From: Caldinitratiruptor microaerophilus
GTDB taxonomy: Bacteria > Bacillota > Sulfobacillia > Symbiobacteriales > ZC4RG38
Assembly (NCBI RefSeq): GCF_025999835.1
Contig: NZ_AP025628.1
Coordinates: 3,410,001 to 3,474,000 of the forward strand
Direction: 5' to 3'
Length of the DNA: 64,000 nt
Shown here in pieces: positions 33,674 through 41,518 of the stretch. Numbering within the stretch: the stretch's first letter is position 1; every line of letters starts with the position of its first letter. The notes below the pieces were generated by a model. That model was given only the letters and a program-made list of their open reading frames with translations, was not told the DNA's origin and searched no databases. The translations under genes were made by a program, and so were the position numbers.

Positions 33674-33918
33674 GTTCCCGCACTCCTTCTCTCTGTGCTG
33701 CGGGCCACGCGGCGCCGGCCCCCCCGAGGCGCGGCGCCGCGGTTGCCATGTCTAAGGTTCCTCGCCGGGCCCGCCCGTACCTTCCCGCGACCGCGGAGGT
33801 GCGTGCCCCATCCCGGCCGGCCCGCCTCAGGCAGGACGGCCCGGGAGCATCTGCTTTACGTGGCAATGAAAAATTGGGGCTTCCATTCTTCGGCGGAACC
33901 GCTTAGAATGGATCCAGG

Positions 33919-33933
33919 TTAGAACCGTTCTAA
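33919..33933. promoter_or_regulatory. PerR-type 7-1-7 operator upstream of the P1B-4 ATPase
   Basis: TTAGAAC-C-GTTCTAA is a perfect palindrome with the 7-1-7 geometry of the PerR box (TTATAAT-N-ATTATAA). It lies 10 bp after a TAGAAT -10-like hexamer (33904-33909), with TTCCAT at 33881-33886 as a weak -35 at 17-bp spacing, and 16 bp before the ATG. Confidence 0.72.
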
Positions 33934-33949
33934 GACAGGGGAGACCTGG

Positions 33950-36004
33950 ATGATCGATCGTTTGCCGGCCGCCATGGCCGCTCAGCCGGAGGCGAGCGGC
34001 GCCGAGGTCGTCGGGAAGCCGGGTGTGGCCGGACCGTGTTGCGTTCCGGCCGCACGAGAGTCCGCGAGGGCGGAGGAGCCGAGCGCGGCGCTGAGGCTCG
34101 CCGCCGCCACGGCCATCTCGGCGCTCTTCCTGGTGGCCGGGTGGGCGGTCCAGCGCTGGGCGCCGGGGACGCCGGCCTTCGTGGCGATCGTCCTGTACAG
34201 CCTGTCCTACGTCGCGGGCGGCTACTTCCGCGTCCTCGAGGGCCTGCAGGCCTTGAGGCAGGGGACGCTCGACATCAACTTCCTGATGGTCGCGGGCAGC
34301 CTCGGGGCCGCCGTGCTGGGGCGGTGGGAGGAGGGCGCCGTCCTCATCTTCCTCTTCTCGCTGTCCTCGGCGCTGGAGGCGTTCGCCGTGGGGCGGACAC
34401 GGGACGCCATCCGCCGGCTCATGGCCCTGAGCCCGGAGGACGCCCTCGTCCGCCGCGACGGGGCCCTTGTCCGCGTCCCGGCGGCGCACCTGCAGCCGGG
34501 CGACCTGGTGATCGTCCGGCCGGGCGAGCGCATCCCGGCCGACGGGGTGGTGGAGCGCGGCGAGTCGGCGGTCGACGAGGCGACGATCACCGGCGAGTCC
34601 GTCCCCGTCGACAAGGGCCCGGGCCACCCCGTGTACGCCGGCACCATCAACGGCCAGGGGTCGCTGGAGTTCCGCGTGACCCGGCCGGCCGGGGAGACGA
34701 CGCTGGCGCGGATCATCCGCTACGTGGAGGAGGCGCAGGCCTCCAAGGCGGCGACGCAGCGGCTCATCGACTGGGTGGACCGCTACTACACCCTTCTCGT
34801 CGTGGGCACCGCCCTCCTGGCGTTCCTGATTCCGCCCCTGGCCGGCCTGGACACGTGGGCGTCGAGCTTCTACCGCGCCATGATGCTCCTCGTCGTGGCC
34901 TCCCCGTGCGCCCTCGTCATCTCCACCCCGGCGGCGATCCTGTCCGGCATCGCCCGGGGCGCCCGGGCCGGGGTGCTCTTCAAGGGTGGGCGGCACCTGG
35001 AGGACCTGGCCCGCGTCCGGGTCGTGGCCTTCGACAAGACGGGCACCCTGACGGCCGGCCGGCCGGAGGTGGTCGGGGTGTTCCCCGAGGCGGGCGAGTC
35101 CGCCGAATCCCTGCTGCGCCTGGCGGCGGCGGCCGAGGCGCGGTCGGAGCACCCGCTGGCGGAAGCCATCGTCGATCACGCGCGGCGCCTGGGCATCGCC
35201 CTCCCCGAGGCCGAGGACTTCCAGGCGACGTCTGGCGTGGGGGCGCGAGCCCGTGTGGGCGGACAGGAGGTCTGGGTCGGGAGCGTCCGGCTCCTCGACG
35301 AGTTCGCCGTGCCGGCGGACCACCCCGTGCGGGCGCAGGCCCGTCGCCTGGCCGACGGCGGGCGTACCACCGTGGTCGTCCTGGCGGACGGGCGGCCGCG
35401 GGGCATCATCGCCCTGGCCGACACCCCCCGGGTCGCCGCCCGGGAGGCCATCGCCGAGCTGAAGGCGATGGGCGTGGAGCGGATCGTCATGCTGACCGGC
35501 GACCACGTCCGGGCGGCGGAGGCGATCGCCCGGGAAGTGGGGGTCGACGACGTTCGCGCCGAGCTCCTCCCCCAGGACAAGCTGGCCGTCATCCGCGAGC
35601 TGCGGGAGCGCTACGGGCCCGTGGCCATGGTCGGCGACGGGGTGAACGACGCCCCGGCCCTGGCGGCGGCGGACGTGGGCATCGCCATGGGCGGCATCGG
35701 TACGGACGTGGCGCTGGAGACGGCCGACGTCGTGCTCATGGCGGACGACCTCCACAAGGTGGCGGAGGCGATCGACCTCAGCCGCCGGACCCGGAAGGTC
35801 CTCATCCAGAACCTCAGCTTCGCGGTGGGCGTCATCGTCCTGCTGGTGACGGTGACCTTCGTGGGCGGGCTGACCCTCCCCCTGGCGGTGGTGGGGCACG
35901 AGGGCAGCACGATCGTGGTGGCGCTCAGCGGGCTCCGGCTGCTCGCCAGCCGGCTGGGACGAAGGGCCCGGCCCGGTGCCCGCACAGCCGTCGCCGCGGC
36001 GTGA
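33950..36004 (+). CDS. P1B-4-type heavy-metal-transporting ATPase (PfeT/ZosA-like)
   Basis: The 684-residue P-type ATPase has TITGES in the actuator domain, SPC in a membrane helix (Ser318-Pro319-Cys320, VASPCALVIS), the phosphorylated Asp362 in DKTGTL and the hinge GDGVNDAPALA. HEGST (from His650) near the C terminus together with SPC is the signature of subgroup P1B-4, whose members export Fe2+, Co2+ or Zn2+. There is no N-terminal CxxC metal-binding domain; only CC at residues 28-29 of the leader. ATG follows AGGGGAG. With a PerR-like box in front, ferrous iron efflux as in B. subtilis PfeT is the best guess. Confidence 0.92.
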   Translation: MIDRLPAAMAAQPEASGAEVVGKPGVAGPCCVPAARESARAEEPSAALRLAAATAISALFLVAGWAVQRWAPGTPAFVAIVLYSLSYVAGGYFRVLEGLQALRQGTLDINFLMVAGSLGAAVLGRWEEGAVLIFLFSLSSALEAFAVGRTRDAIRRLMALSPEDALVRRDGALVRVPAAHLQPGDLVIVRPGERIPADGVVERGESAVDEATITGESVPVDKGPGHPVYAGTINGQGSLEFRVTRPAGETTLARIIRYVEEAQASKAATQRLIDWVDRYYTLLVVGTALLAFLIPPLAGLDTWASSFYRAMMLLVVASPCALVISTPAAILSGIARGARAGVLFKGGRHLEDLARVRVVAFDKTGTLTAGRPEVVGVFPEAGESAESLLRLAAAAEARSEHPLAEAIVDHARRLGIALPEAEDFQATSGVGARARVGGQEVWVGSVRLLDEFAVPADHPVRAQARRLADGGRTTVVVLADGRPRGIIALADTPRVAAREAIAELKAMGVERIVMLTGDHVRAAEAIAREVGVDDVRAELLPQDKLAVIRELRERYGPVAMVGDGVNDAPALAAADVGIAMGGIGTDVALETADVVLMADDLHKVAEAIDLSRRTRKVLIQNLSFAVGVIVLLVTVTFVGGLTLPLAVVGHEGSTIVVALSGLRLLASRLGRRARPGARTAVAAA

Positions 36005-36079
36005 TCCGCCCGGCGAAAGCGGTCGCCGGAGCTGCTGCGAACCTGCCGGCGGCCTTCCCCGGTCTAGTACGGGGAGGCG

Positions 36080-36415
36080 ATGGCGGTGGGCGGCAGCTCC
36101 GGCGCGCTCGGGTGCCTCGGGTTCATCCTGGTACTGTTCGGGGTCCTTCTCTTCCTGAAAGTGGCCCTGGCGGGTGGGGCCGCTTTCCTGGCGCTGGCGG
36201 TCGGGCTGGGCGCCGCATACTATGTGGGAGCGGCTGGACGCTGGGCGCTGTGGACCGCGTCCGTGCTCGTGGTGCTGGCCATCCCGTGGCTCGTGCTCCA
36301 GAGCCTGGGGATCGCCCTCGGGTTTCTCGGGCTTGCGATCGGGCTGGCCGCCCACCTCCTGCCCCTGGCGCTCCTGGCCTTCGGCGTGTATCTCATTGTC
36401 AGGGCCCTGCGCTGA
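36080..36415 (+). CDS. Small polytopic membrane protein of unknown function
   Basis: 111 residues, nearly all hydrophobic: about four helices separated by short turns (CLGFILVLFGVLLFLKVAL, ALWTASVLVVLAIPWLVLQ, LGIALGFLGLAIGLAAHLLP). I recognise no family. GGGGAGG lies only 2 bases before ATG 36080, so GTG 36086 (spacing 8) may be the real start. It is followed after 13 bp by another membrane protein in the same direction, so the two probably form an operon, perhaps with the P1B ATPase 75 bp upstream. Confidence 0.7.
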   Translation: MAVGGSSGALGCLGFILVLFGVLLFLKVALAGGAAFLALAVGLGAAYYVGAAGRWALWTASVLVVLAIPWLVLQSLGIALGFLGLAIGLAAHLLPLALLAFGVYLIVRALR

Positions 36416-36428
36416 GGAGGGGCGGACC

Positions 36429-36908
36429 GTGCGGGTGTACGAGTATTCCGGGCGCCCGTGGCTGGCCCTGCTGATGCTGGGCCTCGGCCTGTGGCTCCTG
36501 GTGCGAGAGGTGTTCGGGCTGGGTCCGTGGTTCGGACCCGCGACGCTGGGCGCCCTCGCGGCGTACTTCGCCTTCCTGTACATACGCAGGGAGCGGCGGC
36601 TCGAATGGCTGGTGGCCGCCTGGCTCCTCGGGATGTGGGCACTGTACCTGGCGCTCGGGATCGTGCTCGGCGGTCCCCTCCCGTTCGCGTTCTTCTTCGT
36701 GCTCCTCGGTCTCGGCTTCATGGGCGTGTACGCGACCGGCACCCGCCCTGCCACGTGGCCGGTCATGGCCGCGTCGGCGCTGTTCGCCCTCGGGACGATC
36801 GTCTGGGTTCTCGGCATCGGCCTGGCGCTGCTCCCCTACGTGCTGCCCCTGGTGCTCATCGGGTACGGCATCTGGCTCCTGCGCCGCGAGAACCGGCAGC
36901 GGTGGTGA
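36429..36908 (+). CDS. Polytopic membrane protein, loosely LiaI/LiaF N-terminus-like
   Basis: 159 residues from GTG 36429, with GGAGGGG upstream. Six hydrophobic segments are present, the first WLALLMLGLGLWLLVREVFG and then PATLGALAAYFAFLYIRRERR; the pattern of a short GLGLW helix followed by FGLGPWFGPA recalls the membrane part of LiaF/DUF5668 proteins, but the soluble LiaF C-terminal domain is missing. A LiaRS-like two-component system lies 1.1 kb away on the other strand. Function is not established; the Lia link is a weak inference. Confidence 0.68.
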   Translation: MRVYEYSGRPWLALLMLGLGLWLLVREVFGLGPWFGPATLGALAAYFAFLYIRRERRLEWLVAAWLLGMWALYLALGIVLGGPLPFAFFFVLLGLGFMGVYATGTRPATWPVMAASALFALGTIVWVLGIGLALLPYVLPLVLIGYGIWLLRRENRQRW

Positions 36909-36935
36909 GCGGGCCCGGACGGGCCGTCCGGACCC

Positions 36936-37949
36936 TCAATTCGTCAGCCCCAGCGCCTTGTACGTCTCCCACCGCACGATGCCCGTGGGCTTCAGGCCGC
37001 GGGCCTTCTGCAGCGCGCGCACGGCCGCGGCGGTGCCGGGGCCGAAGCGGCCGTCGATGGGCCCGGTGTAGAACCCGAGCTCCCTGAGCCGCATCTGGAC
37101 CTCGACGACGTCGGCCCCGGTGTGTCCCTGCACCAGGGTCCGCCGGCTCAGGACGGGCTGGCCGAAGATGACGACCCGGGTGCCCCGGGGCACGATCTCG
37201 TACAGCTCCTCGACGTGGCGGTTGAGCATGCGGATGCAGCCATGGCTGGCCCGGCGGCCGATGGAGCCGGGCTGGTTCGTTCCGTGGATGCCGTAGATGC
37301 CCCAGGGAACGTCAAGGCCGAGCCATCGGGTGCCGAACCCGCCGCCCCAGTTCTTCGCCTTGTGGATGACCCGCCACTCGCCCACCGGCGAGGGCGTGCG
37401 GCCCGTGCCGATCCCGACCGGGTAGCTCCGGTAGGGATACCCGTTCACGAGGACGGTGAGGCGGAACCGGCTCAGGTCGATGGCGACCTCCAATGTCCCC
37501 GGGACCGGGGTATCGTAAGGCGCGCGAGGCAGGACCCTCAGGGCCTCGGTGAGGGCGCTCCACGTTCGCGGGCCCGCCGCACCGTCGGCCACCAGGTGGT
37601 GGTCCTCCTGGAGACGCCGCACGGCCGCGGCCGTGCGGGGGCCGAAGATGCCGTCGGCTGGCCCCGGGTCGTAGCCCAGGTCGCCCAGGACGTGCTGCAG
37701 CGCCTGAACTCCCTCGCCCGTGGCAGGCGGATCTCGCAGGGCCAGGAGCGCTCCCGCGCCGCACGGGATACCGGCCGGACCGGCCGGCCGCGGCCCGGCA
37801 GCGGGTGAAGTCGTTGCGGCTTCTTCGTGCGCCTTTGTGCTTCCGGAAGGGCCCACGGGCACGAGCAGCGCGCCCGCCAGGAGCGCCGAAGCGAGCCGCC
37901 GCACCCACCGACCTGGAACGCGCGCCGTCACGTGCGACACCCCCGTCAC
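36936..37949 (-). CDS. L,D-transpeptidase (YkuD) flanked by two peptidoglycan-binding domains
   Basis: The 337-residue exported protein has a signal peptide (LASALLAGALLVPVG). The first PG_binding_1 domain is at about 75-130 (GVQALQHVLGDLGYDPGPAD). The YkuD domain at about 148-265 has IGIHGTNQPGSIGRRA-type and SHGCIRM motifs with the catalytic Cys; the visible text reads YGIHGTNQPGSIG and ASHGCIRMLN. A second PG_binding_1 domain (EVQMRLRELGFYTGPIDGRF) ends the protein. It cross-links or anchors to peptidoglycan. A binding domain on both sides is less common than one N-terminal copy. Confidence 0.93.
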   Translation of the reverse strand: MTGVSHVTARVPGRWVRRLASALLAGALLVPVGPSGSTKAHEEAATTSPAAGPRPAGPAGIPCGAGALLALRDPPATGEGVQALQHVLGDLGYDPGPADGIFGPRTAAAVRRLQEDHHLVADGAAGPRTWSALTEALRVLPRAPYDTPVPGTLEVAIDLSRFRLTVLVNGYPYRSYPVGIGTGRTPSPVGEWRVIHKAKNWGGGFGTRWLGLDVPWGIYGIHGTNQPGSIGRRASHGCIRMLNRHVEELYEIVPRGTRVVIFGQPVLSRRTLVQGHTGADVVEVQMRLRELGFYTGPIDGRFGPGTAAAVRALQKARGLKPTGIVRWETYKALGLTN

Positions 37950-38012
37950 GAGCCCGGCTCTGGCACCCCCGCAGGTAGTATGCCACGGGCGGTCGGCACG
38001 GGGGTGTTCTTT

Positions 38013-38693
38013 TCAGCCTCCTGGGCTCCGGCCGGCGGTACCACCCGGCGTGCGCCGGAGCCAACCGTGCTGGTAGGCGTAGGCGACGAGCTCGGTGCGG
38101 TTGCGGAGGTGCAGCTTGGTGAGGATGTTGCGGAGGTGGTTCTTCACCGTGGTCTCGGCGATGTGGAGGCGCTGACCGATCTCCCGGTTGCTGAGGCCGC
38201 TTGCCACCGCCTCCAGGACCTCCCGCTCGCGGGCGGTGAGTTCGCCCGCCGCCTCGCCCTCGGCGGCCGACTGGGCGAACTCCCGCAGGATGTGGGAGGC
38301 CACGCTGCGCGACACCCGCACGTCGCCGTTCATGACGGCGCGGAGGTACTCGAGCCACTGCTCGGGATGCATGTCCTTGAGCAGGTAGCCCTGCGCCCCG
38401 TACTTGATCGCCTCGAAGAAGTCCTGCACGTCCTCGGACACGCTGAGGATCACGATCGTGACGTAGGGGAGCACGGCCTTGATCCGCTTCGTGGCCTCGA
38501 GGCCGTCCATGCGGGGCATCCGGATGTCCATGAGCACCAGGTCCGGCATCAGGACCTGCGCCTTCTCGACGGCCTCCATCCCGTCGGCGGCCTCTCCGAC
38601 CACCTCGAAGGAGGGGTCCTCGCCGAGCACGGCGGCGATGCCCCGCCGGGACAGCGGGCTGTCATCGACGATCAGGGTGCGCACCGTCTGCAT
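38013..38693 (-). CDS. NarL/FixJ-family response regulator (LiaR-like)
   Basis: 226 residues. The receiver domain (1-120) contains the phosphoacceptor Asp in PDLVLMDIRMPRMDG and the acidic pair in LIVDDSPLSRRG. The LuxR-type helix-turn-helix (about 150-212) reads LTAREREVLEAVASGLSNRE and IAETTVKNHLRNILTKL. Its start lies inside the end of the histidine kinase gene (32-bp overlap), so the two proteins are translated together. Targets are unknown; relatives in Bacillota (LiaR, DegU) respond to envelope stress. Confidence 0.92.
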   Translation of the reverse strand: MQTVRTLIVDDSPLSRRGIAAVLGEDPSFEVVGEAADGMEAVEKAQVLMPDLVLMDIRMPRMDGLEATKRIKAVLPYVTIVILSVSEDVQDFFEAIKYGAQGYLLKDMHPEQWLEYLRAVMNGDVRVSRSVASHILREFAQSAAEGEAAGELTAREREVLEAVASGLSNREIGQRLHIAETTVKNHLRNILTKLHLRNRTELVAYAYQHGWLRRTPGGTAGRSPGG

Positions 38694-39549
38694 GTCCTCG
38701 TACCCCTCCGGCGAGCGGAACGCGGAGGCGGACCTCCGTCCCCCGGCCCGGCTCCGAGGCGACCTCCAGGGTGCCGCCGAGCAGGGATGCCCGCTCCTTC
38801 ATGGTCTGGATGCCAAAGCCCGGTTTCACCCGGGACGGGTCGAAGCCGGCGCCGTCGTCCTTCAGGACCAGGTGCAGGTGCCCGTCCCGGCTCTCCAGCA
38901 CCACGGTCACCCGGCTGGCTCCGGCGTGCTTGCGCACGTTCCACAGGGTTTCCCGCACGATCCGCAGCACCTCGCCCAGGGTACCCCTGGGGAGCGGGAC
39001 GGGGTCCTTGCCCTCGAGGCTTGAGGCGATCCCGGTCTGCCGGGAGAACTCGGCGAGGAGCGCTTCGAGCGTGGGCCTTAGCGGTGCCGTGTCGCCTGGG
39101 GACGCGGTCTCCGGCATGAGCCGCAGGTCGAAGATGGTGTGCCGCACCTGCTCGTACGCCGAGGCAATCCCGCTCCGCACTTCCTCGGCGGCGCGCCGGG
39201 CCCGGTCGAGGTCTTTCGCCTCCAGGTGGCGCTGGAGGCTCTGGAGTTCGACGTTGCAGAAGAAGAGCGCCTGGGAGATGCTGTCGTGGAGGTCTCGGGC
39301 GATCCGCTCCCGCTCGCGGAGAACCTGCTCCCGCGCCCGCTGTGCCTGAACCTCCGCCTGCAGGCGCTCGATGAGGGTCCAGGTCGCCTTGTAGTACAGG
39401 ATGGAGCCGGCGACGGCCATCCCCGCGGCCAGGCTGTTGCCGATCCACTGCGGCATGAAGTCGTACAGCGTGTGCCGCCACCACTCGAAGGCCCCCACCA
39501 TGAAGGCCGGGAGCAGTGCCAGGATCCACCGTACCGCTCGCAGGTTCAC
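38662..39549 (-). CDS. HisKA_3-type sensor histidine kinase (LiaS-like)
   Basis: 295 residues from GTG 39549 (GTG 39603 would add 18). Two closely spaced helices, LALLPAFMVGAFEWWRHTLY and SLAAGMAVAGSILYYKAT, with almost no external loop make it an intramembrane-sensing kinase. A coiled coil leads to the dimerisation/phosphorylation box RERIARDLHDSISQALF with its His, and the ATPase domain has VRETLWNVRKHA, DDGAGFDP and GFGIQTMKERA. Partner of the overlapping LuxR-type regulator. Confidence 0.9.
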   Translation of the reverse strand: MNLRAVRWILALLPAFMVGAFEWWRHTLYDFMPQWIGNSLAAGMAVAGSILYYKATWTLIERLQAEVQAQRAREQVLRERERIARDLHDSISQALFFCNVELQSLQRHLEAKDLDRARRAAEEVRSGIASAYEQVRHTIFDLRLMPETASPGDTAPLRPTLEALLAEFSRQTGIASSLEGKDPVPLPRGTLGEVLRIVRETLWNVRKHAGASRVTVVLESRDGHLHLVLKDDGAGFDPSRVKPGFGIQTMKERASLLGGTLEVASEPGRGTEVRLRVPLAGGVRGHADGAHPDRR

Positions 39550-39823
39550 TGCCGCCGACCGCCCCCCTGATACGAGTGTACCGGAGATACGGGTGGGGGG
39601 CACCTGTCCGGAAGGACTATTCGCGTCCTGCCCGGGCGAATCCTACCGAGGCCCGCGGCGTTCTTGCCCCCGCGCCCGGCCCCGGCTGGCCGCCGCCGCG
39701 GCCCCGCTCGCCGCAGCGCTCACCATTGGGTCCACCCAGCCCGTGGGCAACCAAACTCGCTGTCGCCGCCGTACGGTCAGGGGTTCCGTCTGCCGGTACA
39801 GTTCCCCGCCGGTCGGAACGAAA

Positions 39824-39870
39824 CGCAGATCCTGACACACAAGCTGCTGGCTTGAGTATCAACTCTTGCG
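39824..39870. repeat. 47-bp palindromic element, copy A
   Basis: Architecture CGCA-N5-TGACACACAAG-N7-CTTGAGTATCA-N5-TGCG. The 11-base arms pair with two mismatches. Copy B, 160 bp further on, has exactly the same geometry. It lies in an intergenic stretch. Confidence 0.75.
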
Positions 39871-39983
39871 TTGCCCTCCTCCGCGAGTGGCATGTACTCG
39901 ACATAATCCGGACATTCTGTCACGAGCGATGCCGTCTGCCAGCACCTGAAACCCTGGCGGGCCCTCGCGAGCGGGGGGAGACA

Positions 39984-40030
39984 CGCAAACCCTGATACGC
40001 AAGCCACCGACTTGCGTATCAACTTCTGCG
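39984..40030. repeat. 47-bp palindromic element, copy B
   Basis: Architecture CGCA-N5-TGATACGCAAG-N7-CTTGCGTATCA-N5-TGCG with perfect 11-bp arms. The N7 centre (CCACCGA) differs from copy A (CTGCTGG), while arms and flanks are conserved. The shared 9-mer CCGTCTGCC lies upstream of both copies (39789-39797 region and 39932-39940). Confidence 0.8.
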
Positions 40031-40210
40031 GGACGTTCCGTACGACGGTACGTACACGCCCCTGCACCTCCCCTCCCCACCGGTGCAGCCTGCCGCCGGC
40101 TCGTCCGTCACCCGGAGCAGGGGATCGGGGGCCGGCTCGGGAATGCCCTCTATGACTTCGTCGCGGCTTCAAGCAACCCGAGGTTGCCCCGCAAGCCGGC
40201 CAACAGATGA

Positions 40211-40408
40211 ACGCCTGGAGGTTACCCCGCGCACCCGTCCGAGCGGTGGGAAGATATTACCTACCTCGCCGCCGGCAACGAGCGGCAGCGCAGGGCACAC
40301 GACGTCATCGCCCGACTTGGCCCCTTCGAGCGCCTGAAGCTGTCCGGGCCGGTCCCGGTCGGAACGATTGCGCTCGGGGTGGACATCCCCGAGAGCGAGG
40401 CAGGCTAA
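40211..40408 (+). pseudogene. N-terminal remnant of a DUF4269-family gene
   Basis: From 40241 the frame reads ERWEDITYLAAGNERQRRA, then the segment ending VGTIALGVDIPESE, and stops at TAA 40406-40408. This matches the start of DUF4269 (nucleotidyltransferase-like) proteins, which continue with SDLDIICE after the VDI segment. Here the frame ends just at that point, the family's remaining 100 or more residues are absent downstream, and no ATG, GTG or TTG lies in frame between the upstream TGA (40208-40210) and the homologous part. It is best read as a decayed gene left beside the paired palindromes. Confidence 0.62.
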
Positions 40409-40478
40409 GAGAACGTTCACTGACCCCGTCCGGCTCAGCGCATACGCCCTCCAGACCGCCTGCCAGGAGGTCTCGCCC

Positions 40479-41423
40479 TTGCCGCCGACCATCCTTCGCG
40501 GCTCCCTCGCCGTACTTCTCGCCGCCGCCCTGTTCGGCATCTCCGGCGCCGTGGCCCGGCTCGTGTTCCGGGATGCCGCCCTGCCGCCCATGGTCCTCGT
40601 CGCCCTCCGGATGACGCTGAGCTTCGCCGGCCTCCTGCCGGCACTGGCCCTGGCGAACCGGAACCTGCTCCGGGTCCCGCGGGGCCAGTGGCTCCCCCTG
40701 CTGCTCTGGGGCGCCGGCCCGATGCTGCTGGTGCAGTACACGTACTTCCTGGCGATCGCCGAGACGAACGTGGCCACGGCGATCTTCCTGGAGTATCTCG
40801 CCCCGGTCCTGAGCGCCCTGTACGGCTGGGCGTTCCGGCAGGAGCGGCCGGGCCCCGCCCTGCTGGCGGGGATCGTGCTGTCCGTGGGGGGCGCCGGGTT
40901 GCTGGTGCTCGGCGGAGAGCAGGGGATGACGCTATCGCCCCTCGGTCTGGCCTACGGCATCGGCGCGGCCTTCGCGATGGCCTGGTACAGCGTCTGGGGC
41001 GGCCGGTTCGAGGGGCGGGTCGGCCCGTGGGCGCAGCTCGTGTGGGGCATGGGGGGCGCGGCGCTGGCCGCCCAGTTCGTGACACCTCCCTGGGTGCTCG
41101 CGCCCTACCTGGCCGACCGATCCCTGTGGCCGTTCTACGCCTTTCTTGCGGTGCTGGCCTCCTCGGTGCCGTTCGGCCTTTACATCTACGGCGTGCGCGC
41201 CCTGCCGGCCACGGTGGCGATGATCATCGCTACCGCCGAGCCGGTCGTCGCCGCCGTGGTGGCGTGGTTCCTCCTGGGAGAAGGGCTCAGGTGGCTTCAA
41301 CTGGTCGGGGCGGGGGCCATCGTGGCCGCCGTGATCACGGTACAGGTCTCCGCGGCGCGCCGGAACCAGGAGCACCCAGGGCGAGCGGAAGCCGGCCCCG
41401 TCGAGGCGCGGCCGGCCCGGTGA
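40479..41423 (+). CDS. EamA/DMT-family transporter
   Basis: 314 residues from TTG 40479, chosen because AGGAGGT lies 7 bases before it; the longer frame upstream has no support. Ten hydrophobic helices form two EamA repeats: the first ends near LALYGWAFRQERPGP-like text (here VLSALYGWAFRQERPG), the second has the conserved EPVVAAVVAWFLLGEGLRW. Members export amino acids, nucleobases or other metabolites. The substrate is unknown. Single gene. Confidence 0.88.
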   Translation: MPPTILRGSLAVLLAAALFGISGAVARLVFRDAALPPMVLVALRMTLSFAGLLPALALANRNLLRVPRGQWLPLLLWGAGPMLLVQYTYFLAIAETNVATAIFLEYLAPVLSALYGWAFRQERPGPALLAGIVLSVGGAGLLVLGGEQGMTLSPLGLAYGIGAAFAMAWYSVWGGRFEGRVGPWAQLVWGMGGAALAAQFVTPPWVLAPYLADRSLWPFYAFLAVLASSVPFGLYIYGVRALPATVAMIIATAEPVVAAVVAWFLLGEGLRWLQLVGAGAIVAAVITVQVSAARRNQEHPGRAEAGPVEARPAR

Positions 41424-41518
41424 CATGACGCTGGCCTCAGGGAGCGGTACGGTGTGTCGGGCCTGGTCGGCGCGGCCGCCATCGCCGGGTGATCGGGTTC
41501 GCGCTCGTGCGGTGAAAA

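Noticed and set aside
39777-40172. Minus-strand open frame across the paired palindromes
   Set aside because: Low-complexity translation created by the repeats, no ribosome binding site and no family resemblance.
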